Assembly (NCBI GenBank): GCA_009779495.1
Contig: WRED01000002.1
Span: 41,729 to 105,728, forward strand
Length of the DNA stretch: 64,000 nt
Origin: Oscillospiraceae bacterium
GTDB lineage: Bacteria > Bacillota > Clostridia > Oscillospirales > Acutalibacteraceae
Direction: 5' to 3'
The notes under the pieces: generated by a model
The model's input: the letters and a program-made list of their open reading frames with translations, nothing else
Told to the model about the DNA's origin: nothing
The model's database searches: none
Part shown: one piece after another, positions 16,671 through 26,718 of the stretch
How the letters are laid out: each line of letters starts with the position of its first letter
How positions within the stretch are numbered: position 1 is the first letter of the stretch
Position numbers and translations under genes: made by a program

Positions 16671-19487
16671 CAAATAAACGCTCGCCTTAAACAAATCCCC
16701 GTCAATTTGCAGCTCAAGCCTGCCCCCTTGCAGCGTACACAAGTCTTTCGCGATCGACAGGCCCAGGCCATTACCCTCATTCGTTCGGGACATGTCTCCG
16801 CGCACGAACCGCTCCGTCAGCTCGTCAGGCGAGATGTTCAGCTGCTCGCGCGACATGTTCTTGATCATCGTCACGCCGAAACCGCCCTCCTCGAATACCG
16901 ACATATACACCCGCGACACTGGAGCAGAATACTTCAGCGCGTTGTTCAGCAGGTTGTCGATGATACGGTAGGTCTTTTGGCTGTCCGCGTAGATGACGGG
17001 CGCCTGAGCCGGCATATCGCAGATAAGGCCAAGCCCCGCGGACTCAAACGCGTCGCTCATTTCGCCGACGAGCTGCGTCGTAAGCTCAATGAGGTTGATG
17101 GATGTAGAGTTGAGCGTCACGTTCCCGGACGAGGCTTTCGACGCCTCCAGCAAATCCTCGATAAGCCGCTTCAGCCTGATGGACTTCTCGTCCAAAACGA
17201 CGATGTAGCTCCGCGCGTCCTCATCCGTGATGTCGCACTTTTTGAGCAGATCGACATAGGAAATCACGGCGGTCAGCGGCGTTTTCAGGTCGTGTGACAC
17301 GTTCGTGATAAGCTCCGTGCGCATACGCTCGTCCCTGACCGCTTTCTCGACGGCGCGGCGCGTTTTCTCCTGCGTGACCTTGAGATTCGCGGCTAAAAGC
17401 GCCAGCGACTGCGGCATACCGGCGGCGTCAATATTCATGCTGTCATAGTCGCTGGACGCGACGACGATCGTGTCCAGCTTCCCAATGTATTTCAGCAGCT
17501 TGTACAGCACAAAGATGTTGAGCGCGGCGAAAAGTGCGAGAAATAAAAGTGTACCGACTGCCGAACGCCACGCCATGCATAACACGGCCAACATGGTAAG
17601 CGCCGCGTTTAGAATAATGTATCCGGCGGCGGCCAGCAAGGTCTGACGCTTAAACCGGCGCGGCTTATAGAAGAACACCTGCGCGAACTTTTTGAACAGC
17701 CGGTACGCGCGGCGGATCTGCCTTGCGGCGAACCTTGTCAGCAGGAAAACGAGCGTGCTTTTGAAAAACGACCGTCCCGCTTTTTTGGTCCGCGCGGCCG
17801 ACGCTGACCATTCGACCAGCAGCGCCCACGCCGCCGTAGCAAGCAGCGATACCAGCGCCAGGCCCAGCTTTGACAGGTACAGCCCGCGCAGGATTTTATC
17901 GACGCGCAGTCCGCCGTAAAAACCGCCGAGATATTGGTAATAGCTGTAAGCGTAGTGTTCATTCGCCACTTTGTCGCCGAATAGCCACATCGCAAGCACG
18001 CCCAACAACACCGCGCCGCCCACCGCGGCTATCGTATGGATGTCTGTGGGCAGTTTGTCAATGAATGCGGGTACGATTCCCTCAACGCCGTTTTTGTGAC
18101 CGCACAGAACTAAAAGCACGATCAGCGACACAACAGCCAGCAGCAGCGCGATGGCCGCTATCACGGCTGTTTGCAAAGCGTTTTGCCCGGAAACCCGATC
18201 ATAGCGCTGACGCATGGTGTAATACGCGTCGCCCGGCACGGGTTCATCCTCGACGTAAACATAGATTTTATAGTCTGCGCTTTTGTCGAAAGCGGAAAAA
18301 AGCAACTCTATGCCCGCCTCGCCTGAGTAACCGAGTTTAGTATGCACCGTCCGATAGCCCTCAAGGGTATTTGACACGATTTTACCCTGCTCGTAGACCA
18401 AGTGCGAATCCCTTTCCGTGACGTTTCTTGGCTCCGCCGCTATGGTCGCCGCGTCCCTGTCGGACAGGTTGGTCAGGCGGATGTTCTCGCTTTCGCTCAC
18501 AATCAGGTACTTAAAATTGACCTTCCCGATCAGAAAGCTCTCAAAAATGCGCAGGTTTTCCCGGGAGCTGTTTATGAAATTCCGCAGTCCGTCGTCGTAG
18601 CGGCGCTCAAATTCAGCTCTTGCGTCAATCTGGTTCAGGCTGTAATCAAGGTTGCTGCTAAACCAGTACGAGTCGCGGTTGCGGTTGCCAAGTAGATCAA
18701 ATTCTACCTTGAAGTCGAAGTACCGTTCGTAAAAAGCGCCGCTGCGCACCAGATTCTCATATTGCAGATAGCCCAGGCCCTCGGTGCTGCTCACGATCTC
18801 CTGACACAGGCGCACGTTCGCCGGGGCGTAGGGGTCAACCGTGACGGGCCGCCGCGCTGATGTTGCCGGTTCCGTAACGGGCATGGTTGTTGACACGGGA
18901 ACAACTGCCGTGCCGGGAGCTTCAGTATCCGCCGCGGATTCAGGCTCTGGCAGAGGCACCGCAGTTGCCGACTCAGGCACAGACGCCGACGGAACCGGCA
19001 AGGTTGAAGCCGGTATTACCGGCGTGGCCGGGTTGTAGTTGTAGTAAGGATCGTAGCCGTCCGACTCATCCCGCCCGTACTCGTAGTTGTACTCGCCATA
19101 GTCGCCGTTGCGGTCATAGTGAGTCGCGACGTAGTAAAGCTCACCCTCGATGATGGCGGCCTTTTCAGCCAGATACCGCCCCAGAGCCTTCTCAACCTCC
19201 GAATCCTTCGCGGCGGCGATTTCAGCCTCAAGCCGGTCGAGGTTCTGATTGTACAGCAGCTCCGTGACATAGCTCACGTCACTGTACGCCTCCATGTAAA
19301 AGCCGTAGGTTTCCGTGAACTCCGGCGTTTTGCCTCCCGTCAAAGGCTCCATCGTACCGTAAAACATAAGCGTGCTCACCGCGCTTGCCGCCATGTACGC
19401 GAACGCGAAAAACATCACCACGGAAAGTACGGCGCAAACAGCCTTTGCCAGGAGAGAATGCTTAAAGCTTTTCGATTTTGTATCCAA
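16650..19487 (-). CDS. Sensor histidine kinase with large extracellular domain
   Basis: 945 residues; starts inside the 3' end of the regulator gene (26-nt overlap), so it is translationally coupled. An N-terminal transmembrane helix (residues 13-38) is followed by an extracellular region to about residue 445 with a Pro/Ser/Ala/Thr/Glu-rich linker (170-215). A bundle of hydrophobic helices (about 450-700) comes next. The HisKA motif is NVSHDLKTPL with phospho-acceptor H732. The ATPase domain has the N-box LLNNALKYS and the G-box NEGNGLGLSIAKDL. It should autophosphorylate in response to an external signal and pass phosphate to the adjacent regulator. The last five residues come from a TCTAGA-type repeat. 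The ligand is unknown; adjacent glycan genes make an envelope or sugar cue plausible. Confidence 0.92.
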   Translation of the reverse strand: MDTKSKSFKHSLLAKAVCAVLSVVMFFAFAYMAASAVSTLMFYGTMEPLTGGKTPEFTETYGFYMEAYSDVSYVTELLYNQNLDRLEAEIAAAKDSEVEKALGRYLAEKAAIIEGELYYVATHYDRNGDYGEYNYEYGRDESDGYDPYYNYNPATPVIPASTLPVPSASVPESATAVPLPEPESAADTEAPGTAVVPVSTTMPVTEPATSARRPVTVDPYAPANVRLCQEIVSSTEGLGYLQYENLVRSGAFYERYFDFKVEFDLLGNRNRDSYWFSSNLDYSLNQIDARAEFERRYDDGLRNFINSSRENLRIFESFLIGKVNFKYLIVSESENIRLTNLSDRDAATIAAEPRNVTERDSHLVYEQGKIVSNTLEGYRTVHTKLGYSGEAGIELLFSAFDKSADYKIYVYVEDEPVPGDAYYTMRQRYDRVSGQNALQTAVIAAIALLLAVVSLIVLLVLCGHKNGVEGIVPAFIDKLPTDIHTIAAVGGAVLLGVLAMWLFGDKVANEHYAYSYYQYLGGFYGGLRVDKILRGLYLSKLGLALVSLLATAAWALLVEWSASAARTKKAGRSFFKSTLVFLLTRFAARQIRRAYRLFKKFAQVFFYKPRRFKRQTLLAAAGYIILNAALTMLAVLCMAWRSAVGTLLFLALFAALNIFVLYKLLKYIGKLDTIVVASSDYDSMNIDAAGMPQSLALLAANLKVTQEKTRRAVEKAVRDERMRTELITNVSHDLKTPLTAVISYVDLLKKCDITDEDARSYIVVLDEKSIRLKRLIEDLLEASKASSGNVTLNSTSINLIELTTQLVGEMSDAFESAGLGLICDMPAQAPVIYADSQKTYRIIDNLLNNALKYSAPVSRVYMSVFEEGGFGVTMIKNMSREQLNISPDELTERFVRGDMSRTNEGNGLGLSIAKDLCTLQGGRLELQIDGDLFKASVYLPLDSRR

Positions 19488-20151
19488 TTCCCCACACCAC
19501 CTTTAAATATTTCGGGTCTTTGGGGTTGATTTCGATTTTTTCCCTGATCTTCTTGATGTGCACCGTGACGGTTTTTTCCGTCATAAACGACGGCTCGTTC
19601 CACACAGCCTCGTATATCTGCCCGGTGGACAGCACGCGCCCCATGTTGCGCATCAGGTGCTCGAGTATACCGTATTCCCGCGCGGTCAGCTTGACGGACT
19701 CGCCGTCCAGCAGAATCTCCTTCGTCTCCGTGTCGAGGGAGAGCCCGCCCGTAACAAGGAGCGTCTCGCGCTTCGGCAGGCTGCCCAGCGACACATAACG
19801 GCGGATCTGCGATTTGACCCGCGCCATCAGCTCCAGCGGATTGTACGGCTTTGTGACATAGTCGTCCGCGCCGAAGCTCAGGCCCGCGATCTTGTCCGTG
19901 TCCTCGCTCTTGGCCGACAGCAGGATGATGGGGAAGTTGTACCGCTCGCGCATTTTCAGCGTGGCGTTCAGGCCGTCGAGCATGGGCATCATGATGTCCA
20001 GCACGACGCAGTGAACCTCGCCGCTTTTAACGGCTTCCACGGCCTCGATTCCATTTCTGGCCTTGATCACCTCGTAGCCCTCCAGCCGGAGGAAAACCCC
20101 CAGTGAGTCAAGTATGGCGGCGTCGTCATCGCAGACAAGCACACGGTACAT
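19462..20151 (-). CDS. OmpR/PhoB-family response regulator
   Basis: 229 residues from the ATG at 20151 (AGGAGGG 8 nt upstream); an in-frame upstream extension lacks a ribosome site. The receiver domain has the acidic pair D8-D9, phospho-acceptor D52 in VVLDIMMP, and Lys105-type KPYNPLEL. The C-terminal winged helix (about 130-229) ends in KYLKVVWGIGYKIE, as in PhoB-type regulators. It partners the kinase that overlaps its 3' end. Targets are not visible. The divergent alpha-mannosidase gene starts 393 nt away. Confidence 0.95.
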   Translation of the reverse strand: MYRVLVCDDDAAILDSLGVFLRLEGYEVIKARNGIEAVEAVKSGEVHCVVLDIMMPMLDGLNATLKMRERYNFPIILLSAKSEDTDKIAGLSFGADDYVTKPYNPLELMARVKSQIRRYVSLGSLPKRETLLVTGGLSLDTETKEILLDGESVKLTAREYGILEHLMRNMGRVLSTGQIYEAVWNEPSFMTEKTVTVHIKKIREKIEINPKDPKYLKVVWGIGYKIEKL

Positions 20152-20312
20152 TTGCGTCCCTCCTTTTCTGCCTTTTGCAACAGTATACCAGCATTTCGGG
20201 AAAAAATCAAACCCGATACACATATTAAACCGCGGCAATCTAAAAATAAGGAAAGAAAAAAATTAAAAAACGGTTAAGAATGTGTTTAGACTTGAATAAT
20301 ATCTAAAATTAC

Positions 20313-20341
20313 TTGACATCATGCGCAATATATTTTAACAT
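20313..20341 (+). promoter_or_regulatory. Promoter of the GH38 gene, upstream of an inverted-repeat element
   Basis: TTGACA (20313-20318), 17-nt spacer, TAACAT (20336-20341). The start codon is about 200 nt downstream because a 162-bp inverted-repeat element lies between. Confidence 0.65.
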
Positions 20342-20349
20342 AGTCTTTG

Positions 20350-20511
20350 AGTAATCACTGATTAAATCGGATGCCGCCGTCTTGCCGGATATTTTCCCGT
20401 CAGATTGCCCGAAATTTCTTGATATCCGGCAGGATTATCTTCAAAATTTCAGACAATCTGACGGAAAAATCTCTCGGCAATACGACGTCCCCGACTTAAT
20501 CAGCGATTACT
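20350..20511. repeat. 162-bp long imperfect inverted repeat (MITE-like) in the GH38 leader
   Basis: The ends AGTAATCACTGATTAAATC and GATTAAGTCGG-type sequence are inverted copies. Similarity continues inward for roughly 70 nt per arm (CCGTCAGATTG, GATATCC/GATAATCC), leaving only a small centre. In RNA it would form one long hairpin between the promoter and the GH38 ribosome site. 20152-20312 shows nothing else I can name. Confidence 0.75.
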
Positions 20512-20544
20512 TGTACCAAAATCAAACAGTGAAGGAGCAAAACT

Positions 20545-23500
20545 ATGGCACACTTTGACATTCCGTTTTTCGACAAGAACTCCGAGCGCAAGATGCTGAC
20601 CCAGCGCGTAAGCCGCATCATCCGTGACCTGGAGGGGCGGGCGTATCCCGACAGCGAGGGGACGGGCGGATTCATGTTCCGCGACGGACAGTACACTTTC
20701 GCGCAGATAAACGAGGGCGAATGGCGTCCTTTCGCGGAGGGGGAGTACTGGGGCTACCGCGAGCAGTATTGCTGGTTCAGGCAAACCGTAAAGGTGCCCG
20801 AGCGCTTCGCCGGATGGCCGGTGATCTATGACATAAACCCTTTCCCGGACAAGGGCTGGGACTCGAACTGCCAGCAGTTCATCATTTACGTGAACGGCGA
20901 GCTTTGCCAGGGCGTTGACAGAAACCATTCTTTCGTCTACCTGACGGACTGCGCCAAGGGCGGCGAGACATTTGATATCGCGCTGAACGCGTACTGTGAC
21001 GATTGGGATTTCAGGGGCCAGTCGCGGATGTCGGCTGCGCTTAAAACGGTTGACGTCAATGTACGCAACCTCATGTACGATTTAAGCGTGCCGCTGGAAA
21101 CCGCGCACCTCTATGACCACGACGCAATGCCGCGTATTGAAATCGTCAAGGCGATAAACGAGGCGTGCAACCTGCTTGAGCTGAATACATATAACTATGA
21201 CGCGTTTGTGAAGTCCGTCCTCGCGGCGTCGGCGTATCTCGACGAGAATCTCTACGGCGAGGGCATGGACGCCGTTACGTCCGCCATAGGCCATACGCAT
21301 ATCGACACGGCGTGGCTGTGGCGGCTGCGCCAGACGCGCGAAAAGACGGGGCGTTCTTTCGCCAGCGTCCTGAACCTGATGAAGGAATTCCCGGAATACA
21401 AGTTCATGTCCCCGCAGGCGCAGCTCTATGATTTTGTGAAGCAGGATTACCCGGAAGTCTACGAGCAGATGAAGCAGCGCGTCAAGGAAGGCCGCTGGGA
21501 GGTTGAGGGCAGCATGTGGGTCGAGTCCGACACGAACGTGATTTCGGGCGAGTCCATGGTGCGGCAGTTTTTAGTGGGCAAGCGCTTTTTCAAGCAGGAG
21601 TTCGGCGTTGACAACAAGATCATGTGGCTGCCCGACGTGTTCGGCTATTCCGCCGCGCTGCCGCAGGTGATGAAGCTGGCGGATATCGAATACTTCATGA
21701 CGACGAAGATTTCCTGGAACGAATACGACAAGCTGCCCTACGACACGTTTATGTGGAAAGGTATCGACGGCACGGAGATATTGTCCCACTTCATACCCAG
21801 CATTGGCACGGACGATCCGCGCCACTATCAGACGACATACAACGCGTTTTTGGCGCCGGAGGAGGTTCTCTTCGGCTGGAAGCGTTATTCCAACAAGGAT
21901 CTGAACAAGAACGTCCTGTGCTCCTACGGCTATGGCGACGGCGGCGGCGGCCCCACCAGGGAAATGCTGGAAAACGGCCGCAGGATGGCAAAGGGCGTCC
22001 CGGGCTGCCCCGTGGTCAAACAGGAGTTCAGCCGCGATTACTTCGACCGTTTGGCCGCCGAGGTCAAAGGCAACAAGAACCTGCCGAAGTGGGTAGGGGA
22101 GCTGTATCTTGAGTTCCACCGCGGAACGCTGACGGCGCAGGCGCGCAACAAGAAGTACAATCGTAAAAATGAGCTGCTGTACCACGACGTTGAGACGCTG
22201 TGCGAGATGGCGAACGCCCTCAAGGGCGATGAATATCCGTCGGACGATATTTTAGAGGCGTGGAAGATCATCCTGCTGAACCAGTTCCACGATATCATTC
22301 CCGGATCAAGCATCGCGGCGGTGTACGAGGACTCAAAGGAGCAGTACGAGGCCATTCTGGCGTCGGGGCGGCAGCTCGCGAAAAAGGCTGTGGAGTCGCT
22401 TGCCGTGTTTGTGAACCTTGAGGCGGACTCGCTTGTCGTATTTAACACCCTTGGATTTGACCGTGACGACGTTGTGATCACCGACATGCCAACGTGCTGT
22501 GACTGCTTCACCATCACCGACGAAGCGGGCGTGGAAATGGCGTGGCAGAAGAGCTTTGACGGCAAGCTCGTGTTTTTCGCGAAAGGCGTTCCCGCCAAGG
22601 GCTACAAGGCGTACGCGATCAAGGCGTCCGACAAAAAGAACGCCGGTTCGGTCAATGCCGATCTAAGCGGAGCGGAGACGAAATTCTACAGCCTGAAATT
22701 CGACGAAAACATGAATATAACGTCGCTTGTTCACAAAGAAAGCGGCAGGGAAACCGTGCCCGAGGGCGAGGTTCTCAACCGTCTGATCGCGTATGAGGAC
22801 AGGCCGCACAACCATGAGGCGTGGGACGTCAAGTGCTTCTATGACGAGAAGTTCTGGTTTGTTGACAACGTTGACAGTAAAGAGGTTGTGGAAAGCGGCG
22901 CGGTGCGGACGGTCGTCAAGGTCACGAGGACGTTCAATCTGTCGAAGATCGAGCAGTTTTTCATCTTCTACGCCGATATCGCGCGCGTGGATATAGGGTA
23001 CGTGCTCGACTGGAAAGAGAAGCACATCATCCTCAAGACCGACAATCCCGTGGACGTAAACGCTTCCAAGGCGACGTTCGACATCCAGTTCGGCAACATC
23101 GAGCGCACGACCCACAACAATACCACGTGGGACTTCGCGCAGTTCGAGGTTTGCGGGCACAAGTGGGCCGACCTGTCCGACAACAGCTTCGGCCTCTCGA
23201 TACTCAACGACTGCAAGTACGGCTGGACAGTCAAGGAGGGCCGCATCAAGCCGACGCTTCTGCGCTGCGCCACCTCGCCGAATCACCTCCAGGACAGGGA
23301 GGTGCACGAGTTCACCTTTGCGCTGTACCCCCACAGCGGCGCGGTCGCGGCGTCCGGCGTGGTGAACGAGGGCTACTCGCTCAACGTGCCGATGTACTGT
23401 GCCTTTGCTCAGGCGAACACGGGTAAGCTCCCGGCGGCGTATTCTTTTGTGAAAGCTGACGCGGATAACATCGTCATCGAGACGGTCAAGAAAGCCGAGG

Positions 23501-23703
23501 ACTCGAACTGCGCGGTGGTCCGCGTGTATGAGACGTGGAACCGCAAAACGCCGTGCAGGCTGACGTTCGGCTCGAAGATCAGGTCGGCGGCGATATGCAA
23601 CCTGCTTGAGGAGAAGGACGAGGAGCTTATGATGGACAGCGGTTCGCTTGAGCTGACGTTTAAGCCGTTTGAGATTAAGACGGTGAAGGTTGAGCTTGAG
23701 TAA
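20545..23703 (+). CDS. GH38 alpha-mannosidase
   Basis: 1052 residues, the normal length for bacterial GH38; AAGGAG lies 7 nt before the ATG. The zinc site H250-x-H252-x-D254 is in GHTHIDTAWLW, the nucleophile is D364 in MWLPDVFGYSAALPQ, and QFHDIIPGSS carries a further zinc His. C-terminal beta-sandwich domains start at about residue 640. There is no signal peptide, so it acts in the cytoplasm on imported alpha-mannosides such as trimmed N-glycans. It is monocistronic, from a promoter at 20313 to a terminator at 23734. Confidence 0.95.
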   Translation: MAHFDIPFFDKNSERKMLTQRVSRIIRDLEGRAYPDSEGTGGFMFRDGQYTFAQINEGEWRPFAEGEYWGYREQYCWFRQTVKVPERFAGWPVIYDINPFPDKGWDSNCQQFIIYVNGELCQGVDRNHSFVYLTDCAKGGETFDIALNAYCDDWDFRGQSRMSAALKTVDVNVRNLMYDLSVPLETAHLYDHDAMPRIEIVKAINEACNLLELNTYNYDAFVKSVLAASAYLDENLYGEGMDAVTSAIGHTHIDTAWLWRLRQTREKTGRSFASVLNLMKEFPEYKFMSPQAQLYDFVKQDYPEVYEQMKQRVKEGRWEVEGSMWVESDTNVISGESMVRQFLVGKRFFKQEFGVDNKIMWLPDVFGYSAALPQVMKLADIEYFMTTKISWNEYDKLPYDTFMWKGIDGTEILSHFIPSIGTDDPRHYQTTYNAFLAPEEVLFGWKRYSNKDLNKNVLCSYGYGDGGGGPTREMLENGRRMAKGVPGCPVVKQEFSRDYFDRLAAEVKGNKNLPKWVGELYLEFHRGTLTAQARNKKYNRKNELLYHDVETLCEMANALKGDEYPSDDILEAWKIILLNQFHDIIPGSSIAAVYEDSKEQYEAILASGRQLAKKAVESLAVFVNLEADSLVVFNTLGFDRDDVVITDMPTCCDCFTITDEAGVEMAWQKSFDGKLVFFAKGVPAKGYKAYAIKASDKKNAGSVNADLSGAETKFYSLKFDENMNITSLVHKESGRETVPEGEVLNRLIAYEDRPHNHEAWDVKCFYDEKFWFVDNVDSKEVVESGAVRTVVKVTRTFNLSKIEQFFIFYADIARVDIGYVLDWKEKHIILKTDNPVDVNASKATFDIQFGNIERTTHNNTTWDFAQFEVCGHKWADLSDNSFGLSILNDCKYGWTVKEGRIKPTLLRCATSPNHLQDREVHEFTFALYPHSGAVAASGVVNEGYSLNVPMYCAFAQANTGKLPAAYSFVKADADNIVIETVKKAEDSNCAVVRVYETWNRKTPCRLTFGSKIRSAAICNLLEEKDEELMMDSGSLELTFKPFEIKTVKVELE

Positions 23704-23733
23704 GTTATAGGGCAAAAAGAACAATGTAAAATC

Positions 23734-23762
23734 AAAGGGGACGGTTCCATGCCGTCCCCTTT
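23734..23762 (+). terminator. Terminator after GH38
   Basis: AAAGGGGACGG (23734-23744) pairs with CCGTCCCCTTT (23752-23762). Confidence 0.8.
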
Positions 23763-23889
23763 GTGTTATGTTCAGACAAAAATAAAATCGGAAACATTTG
23801 CATAAACTCTCGCCTTATGTATAAATATATCAAAATACTAAAAACTTAATATAGCATATTTTTATCTTATTATAAGGAATGAAATCAAC

Positions 23890-25170
23890 ATGAAACGAGA
23901 TAAAACAAAAATAAAACGATGCTGTATCAATCTCCTTGTCTTTGTGACGCTGACGGTTTGGGCCGCGTCCTGCGCGCCTGCGGCAAGCGCCGCGCCCGGC
24001 GACCCCAAAGGCCTGACGATCCATCTGACAGTCCGCGACAAAAACGGCGTCGACGTGACATACAAAGGCAAGACGGCGGCGGACGCTGTCGCGTCAAACC
24101 CGACTGTCGCGGAGGTCGAGCCGGGCAGCACGATCATTCTTTCGCTGGTTTTGGAAAACAACGACACGGTGAGCTACGGATATGGCTCGACGGTTTTTCT
24201 GCCGGTGCCGAAAGCGGGCAAGGCGTACGACCACTACTTTAATAACGTAGACAACGTCGATCCCGCGGCTATGGAGAACGATTCCGCGTCCCGCAAAACG
24301 CCGCAGTTCAGCCTATCTCTGCTGGGCGGGCCGATAAGCTATCCGGCGGACTGGGAGGTTTATTACACGACAAGCAGCGTGTATACGACAAACGCCGGGG
24401 CAAAAGACAAGTCCTGGCGGCCGGTCGGCCCAAACGTGTACACTTGGACGGATTATTACGGTGCGCCGTTTTGGACGACCTCGCCGAGCAGCTGGGCGGA
24501 CGTCACCATGATCCGCCTTACCTCGACGAAATCCGACCTGTATCCCGGTTACAACCACTACAGCGCCCCGATCCAGTTCAGGTTGAAAGTTGACGAGGGG
24601 GCGAGCCCGGGGGAGCTGGATTTTTGGCGCGCCTACGTGAAGAGTATGGTCGGCACGGCCTATGTCGCGCCGCCGGGAGGCTTCAATGAGACGTTTGCGT
24701 GGGAGAACGGCGGCACGGGGGTGTGGACCTACGGCGAAATCGCGGCGGCGAAAATCAGGCCGGCTCCGACCACGACAAGTACTACGACCACCACCACGAC
24801 AACTACAACCGCGCCTGCCACCACGACAACGACAACTACAACCGTGCCTGCCACGGCTACAACAACCACGACAGCGCCCGCTACGACCACGGCGGCTACG
24901 ACAACCACGACCGTACCCGCCACGACCATGGCGACGACAATAACCACAACCGTGCCGACGACGCCAACCGTGACGGCGGCGCCGTATTCGACCGACTTTA
25001 CGGTGCCGACGACGACAGCCGCGCCTGAGCTGCTGCCAAAAACAGGCGGCGGGAACGGCGAGGCGGAATACCTGTTCGTTTTGTGCGGGTTTGCCGTGTT
25101 TGCGGCGGCAATACTACTCCACAGCAAGAAACATGACAAAAAATTCTGCGCAAAAATCCATATATCATAG
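23890..25170 (+). CDS. Sortase-anchored (LPKTG) surface protein with Thr-rich stalk
   Basis: 426 residues; AAGGA lies 11 nt before the ATG. A signal peptide (1-36) precedes a globular domain (about 40-290) with Asn/Tyr/Trp-rich strands and no family I recognise. A low-complexity Thr-rich stalk (296-370, ACN/CCG repeats with APATT and VPATT units) follows, then the sortase signal L382-P-K-T-G386, a hydrophobic span and a positively charged tail (HSKKHDKK). It should be covalently fixed to peptidoglycan. The stalk codon repeats are prone to slippage, and similar stalks occur in the lipoproteins at 43003-44543. Binding partner unknown. Confidence 0.88.
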   Translation: MKRDKTKIKRCCINLLVFVTLTVWAASCAPAASAAPGDPKGLTIHLTVRDKNGVDVTYKGKTAADAVASNPTVAEVEPGSTIILSLVLENNDTVSYGYGSTVFLPVPKAGKAYDHYFNNVDNVDPAAMENDSASRKTPQFSLSLLGGPISYPADWEVYYTTSSVYTTNAGAKDKSWRPVGPNVYTWTDYYGAPFWTTSPSSWADVTMIRLTSTKSDLYPGYNHYSAPIQFRLKVDEGASPGELDFWRAYVKSMVGTAYVAPPGGFNETFAWENGGTGVWTYGEIAAAKIRPAPTTTSTTTTTTTTTTAPATTTTTTTTVPATATTTTTAPATTTAATTTTTVPATTMATTITTTVPTTPTVTAAPYSTDFTVPTTTAAPELLPKTGGGNGEAEYLFVLCGFAVFAAAILLHSKKHDKKFCAKIHIS

Positions 25171-25258
25171 CTTTTTGCTTGATTTTTCTATGTTTCTAGC
25201 TGCGGAGTAGTATGACGCTGATTCGGCGCAAACGGCGTAAGACTTAAAAAGCGAAAGC

Positions 25259-25294
25259 CCCCGCGCGACTTTTGATCACGCGGGGACTTTTTTA
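25259..25294 (+). terminator. Terminator after the LPKTG gene
   Basis: CCCCGCG (25259-25265) pairs with CGCGGGG (25279-25285), followed by ACTTTTTT. Confidence 0.8.
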
Positions 25295-25317
25295 TGCGGT
25301 TCTACTATACGTTAAGG

Positions 25318-26718
25318 TTAAAGCAAGCCGAAGGTGAGCATTTTGATAATCGCCATCATGATGCTTTTTATAAAGTTGTTCAGCCATTGGGTGAGACTGC
25401 CATTGCTGGGAGTGGGCATTGGTTCGGGATCGACCTGCGGCTCGGGTTCGCCCTGTGGCTCAGACTGCGATACCATGCTTTTGAATACGGGATAGCCGCC
25501 GCCGTCAGGCATGGCCCAGATGTTTTCAAAGTTGAAGCCGGCGAAAGAGGACTGCTGGCGCATTTGAGCGTCGGTGAGACCCTTTATTACGGGCCAGTCA
25601 ATAACCGATGCTATGTCTTTGTTGAAGTAGCACTGGCTTACAATTTTGTTGGGATCAACAATCGGCAATTGAATAAACGGGTATTCACCCACGATTTCTT
25701 TTTTAGATATACTGGGTGAAGTAGAAATCACACCTGTGTTATAACACCAAATAACGGGATACGTGTGATAACCCACAATGCCGCCTACCATCGCCGTATT
25801 GGTTTGAAGCGCGTTGTTCAAGCTTCCGAGATTGAAGCAATTTTTTATCGCCGCGCTTTGTATGCCCGCAATGCCGCCGAGGCAAAAGAACATCGCGTCT
25901 ACGGATGCGGAGATGTCGCCGGAATTATAGCAGATTTGAACAGAGCTGGACTGGCCTCCAAACCCTCCGACAATTCCGCCAGCAGTAAGTATTGCCCCCG
26001 TGATAACGGCGTCAATATCTACTGCGCTGTAACACTTTGTTATCACGGTGTCAGACGCTATTCCAACCAATCCGCCGACAGCGATTACATTATCGTCCTG
26101 CGGCGAACCATTGTTGGTAGCCGTCACAGTGATGCTTCCTGTGACATAGCAATTTTCGATTGTGGTACTTGTGGCCGAATCTACCAGCGCGCCTACAGCA
26201 AAGTCCGGCGATGTGGCGTTTTCTATGGTGATATCGACGTTGGTCAAAGCGAGGTTTTTGATTACCGCGCCGTCAGTCACGCCGAAGAACCCTGAGCTTT
26301 CGGAGCTAAAGCCCGAAATGGAATAACCGTTGCCGTCAAAAACGCCGGTGAACGGCGCGTCCGCAGTGCCCCAGCTCAAGTTAATTTGGAGCGTATCGGT
26401 ATCAAAAATGAAAGGAGATAAGTCCAGGTCATTCATCAAGATGCATTTTGCGTTCAACGCCGCGGGATTTGGAATGTAAGGCTCACCGCCTATGATTGGC
26501 ATCCACGGCCCATCGCCTATGTCGGGAAAAAACAATTGGAAAAAATCACTTACTTCGTAAATGGGCACAAAGCCCTCGGGCACGGTTGTCTTGTGCGTTA
26601 CAGGCTCAATAAAGTCTTGACTCACCGTGAAGCCGCCGTCCGGGGCGGCAAGCACAGCTACAGTGAAAATTCCTACCAGCATTAACAGGGAGAGGATGAC
26701 GGATAATGTTTTTTTCAC
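25318..26718 (-). CDS. Exported GLUG-repeat protein with hydrophobic C-terminal helix
   Basis: 466 residues with a GTG start preceded by GAAAGGA. A signal peptide (1-24, VLAA) precedes a beta-helical region (about 95-390) with GLUG-like units such as VGGLVGIASDT, TAGGIVGGFGG, LGGIAGIQS and VGGIVGYHT. A Pro/Glu linker (EPQGEPEPQ) leads to an amphipathic C-terminal helix (NNFIKSIMMAIIKML). It shares architecture with the giant GLUG protein at the window start but has no dockerin. Likely a surface adhesin; ligand unknown. It converges on the LPKTG gene. Confidence 0.82.
   Translation of the reverse strand: MKKTLSVILSLLMLVGIFTVAVLAAPDGGFTVSQDFIEPVTHKTTVPEGFVPIYEVSDFFQLFFPDIGDGPWMPIIGGEPYIPNPAALNAKCILMNDLDLSPFIFDTDTLQINLSWGTADAPFTGVFDGNGYSISGFSSESSGFFGVTDGAVIKNLALTNVDITIENATSPDFAVGALVDSATSTTIENCYVTGSITVTATNNGSPQDDNVIAVGGLVGIASDTVITKCYSAVDIDAVITGAILTAGGIVGGFGGQSSSVQICYNSGDISASVDAMFFCLGGIAGIQSAAIKNCFNLGSLNNALQTNTAMVGGIVGYHTYPVIWCYNTGVISTSPSISKKEIVGEYPFIQLPIVDPNKIVSQCYFNKDIASVIDWPVIKGLTDAQMRQQSSFAGFNFENIWAMPDGGGYPVFKSMVSQSEPQGEPEPQVDPEPMPTPSNGSLTQWLNNFIKSIMMAIIKMLTFGLL

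Noticed and set aside
22663..23724. 353-codon minus-strand frame
   Set aside because: Antisense to the GH38 C-terminal domains, which form a continuous recognised protein.
24780..25000. Repeated ACNACC pattern considered as a CRISPR-like array
   Set aside because: Units are codons of a Thr-rich stalk with no constant repeat length or unique spacers, and the surrounding frame is a sortase-anchored protein.
24729..25139. Minus-strand 136-residue frame rich in Val and Ala
   Set aside because: It is the antisense of the Thr-rich stalk of the LPKTG protein; GGT/GTG runs translate to Val. No ribosome site or own signal.
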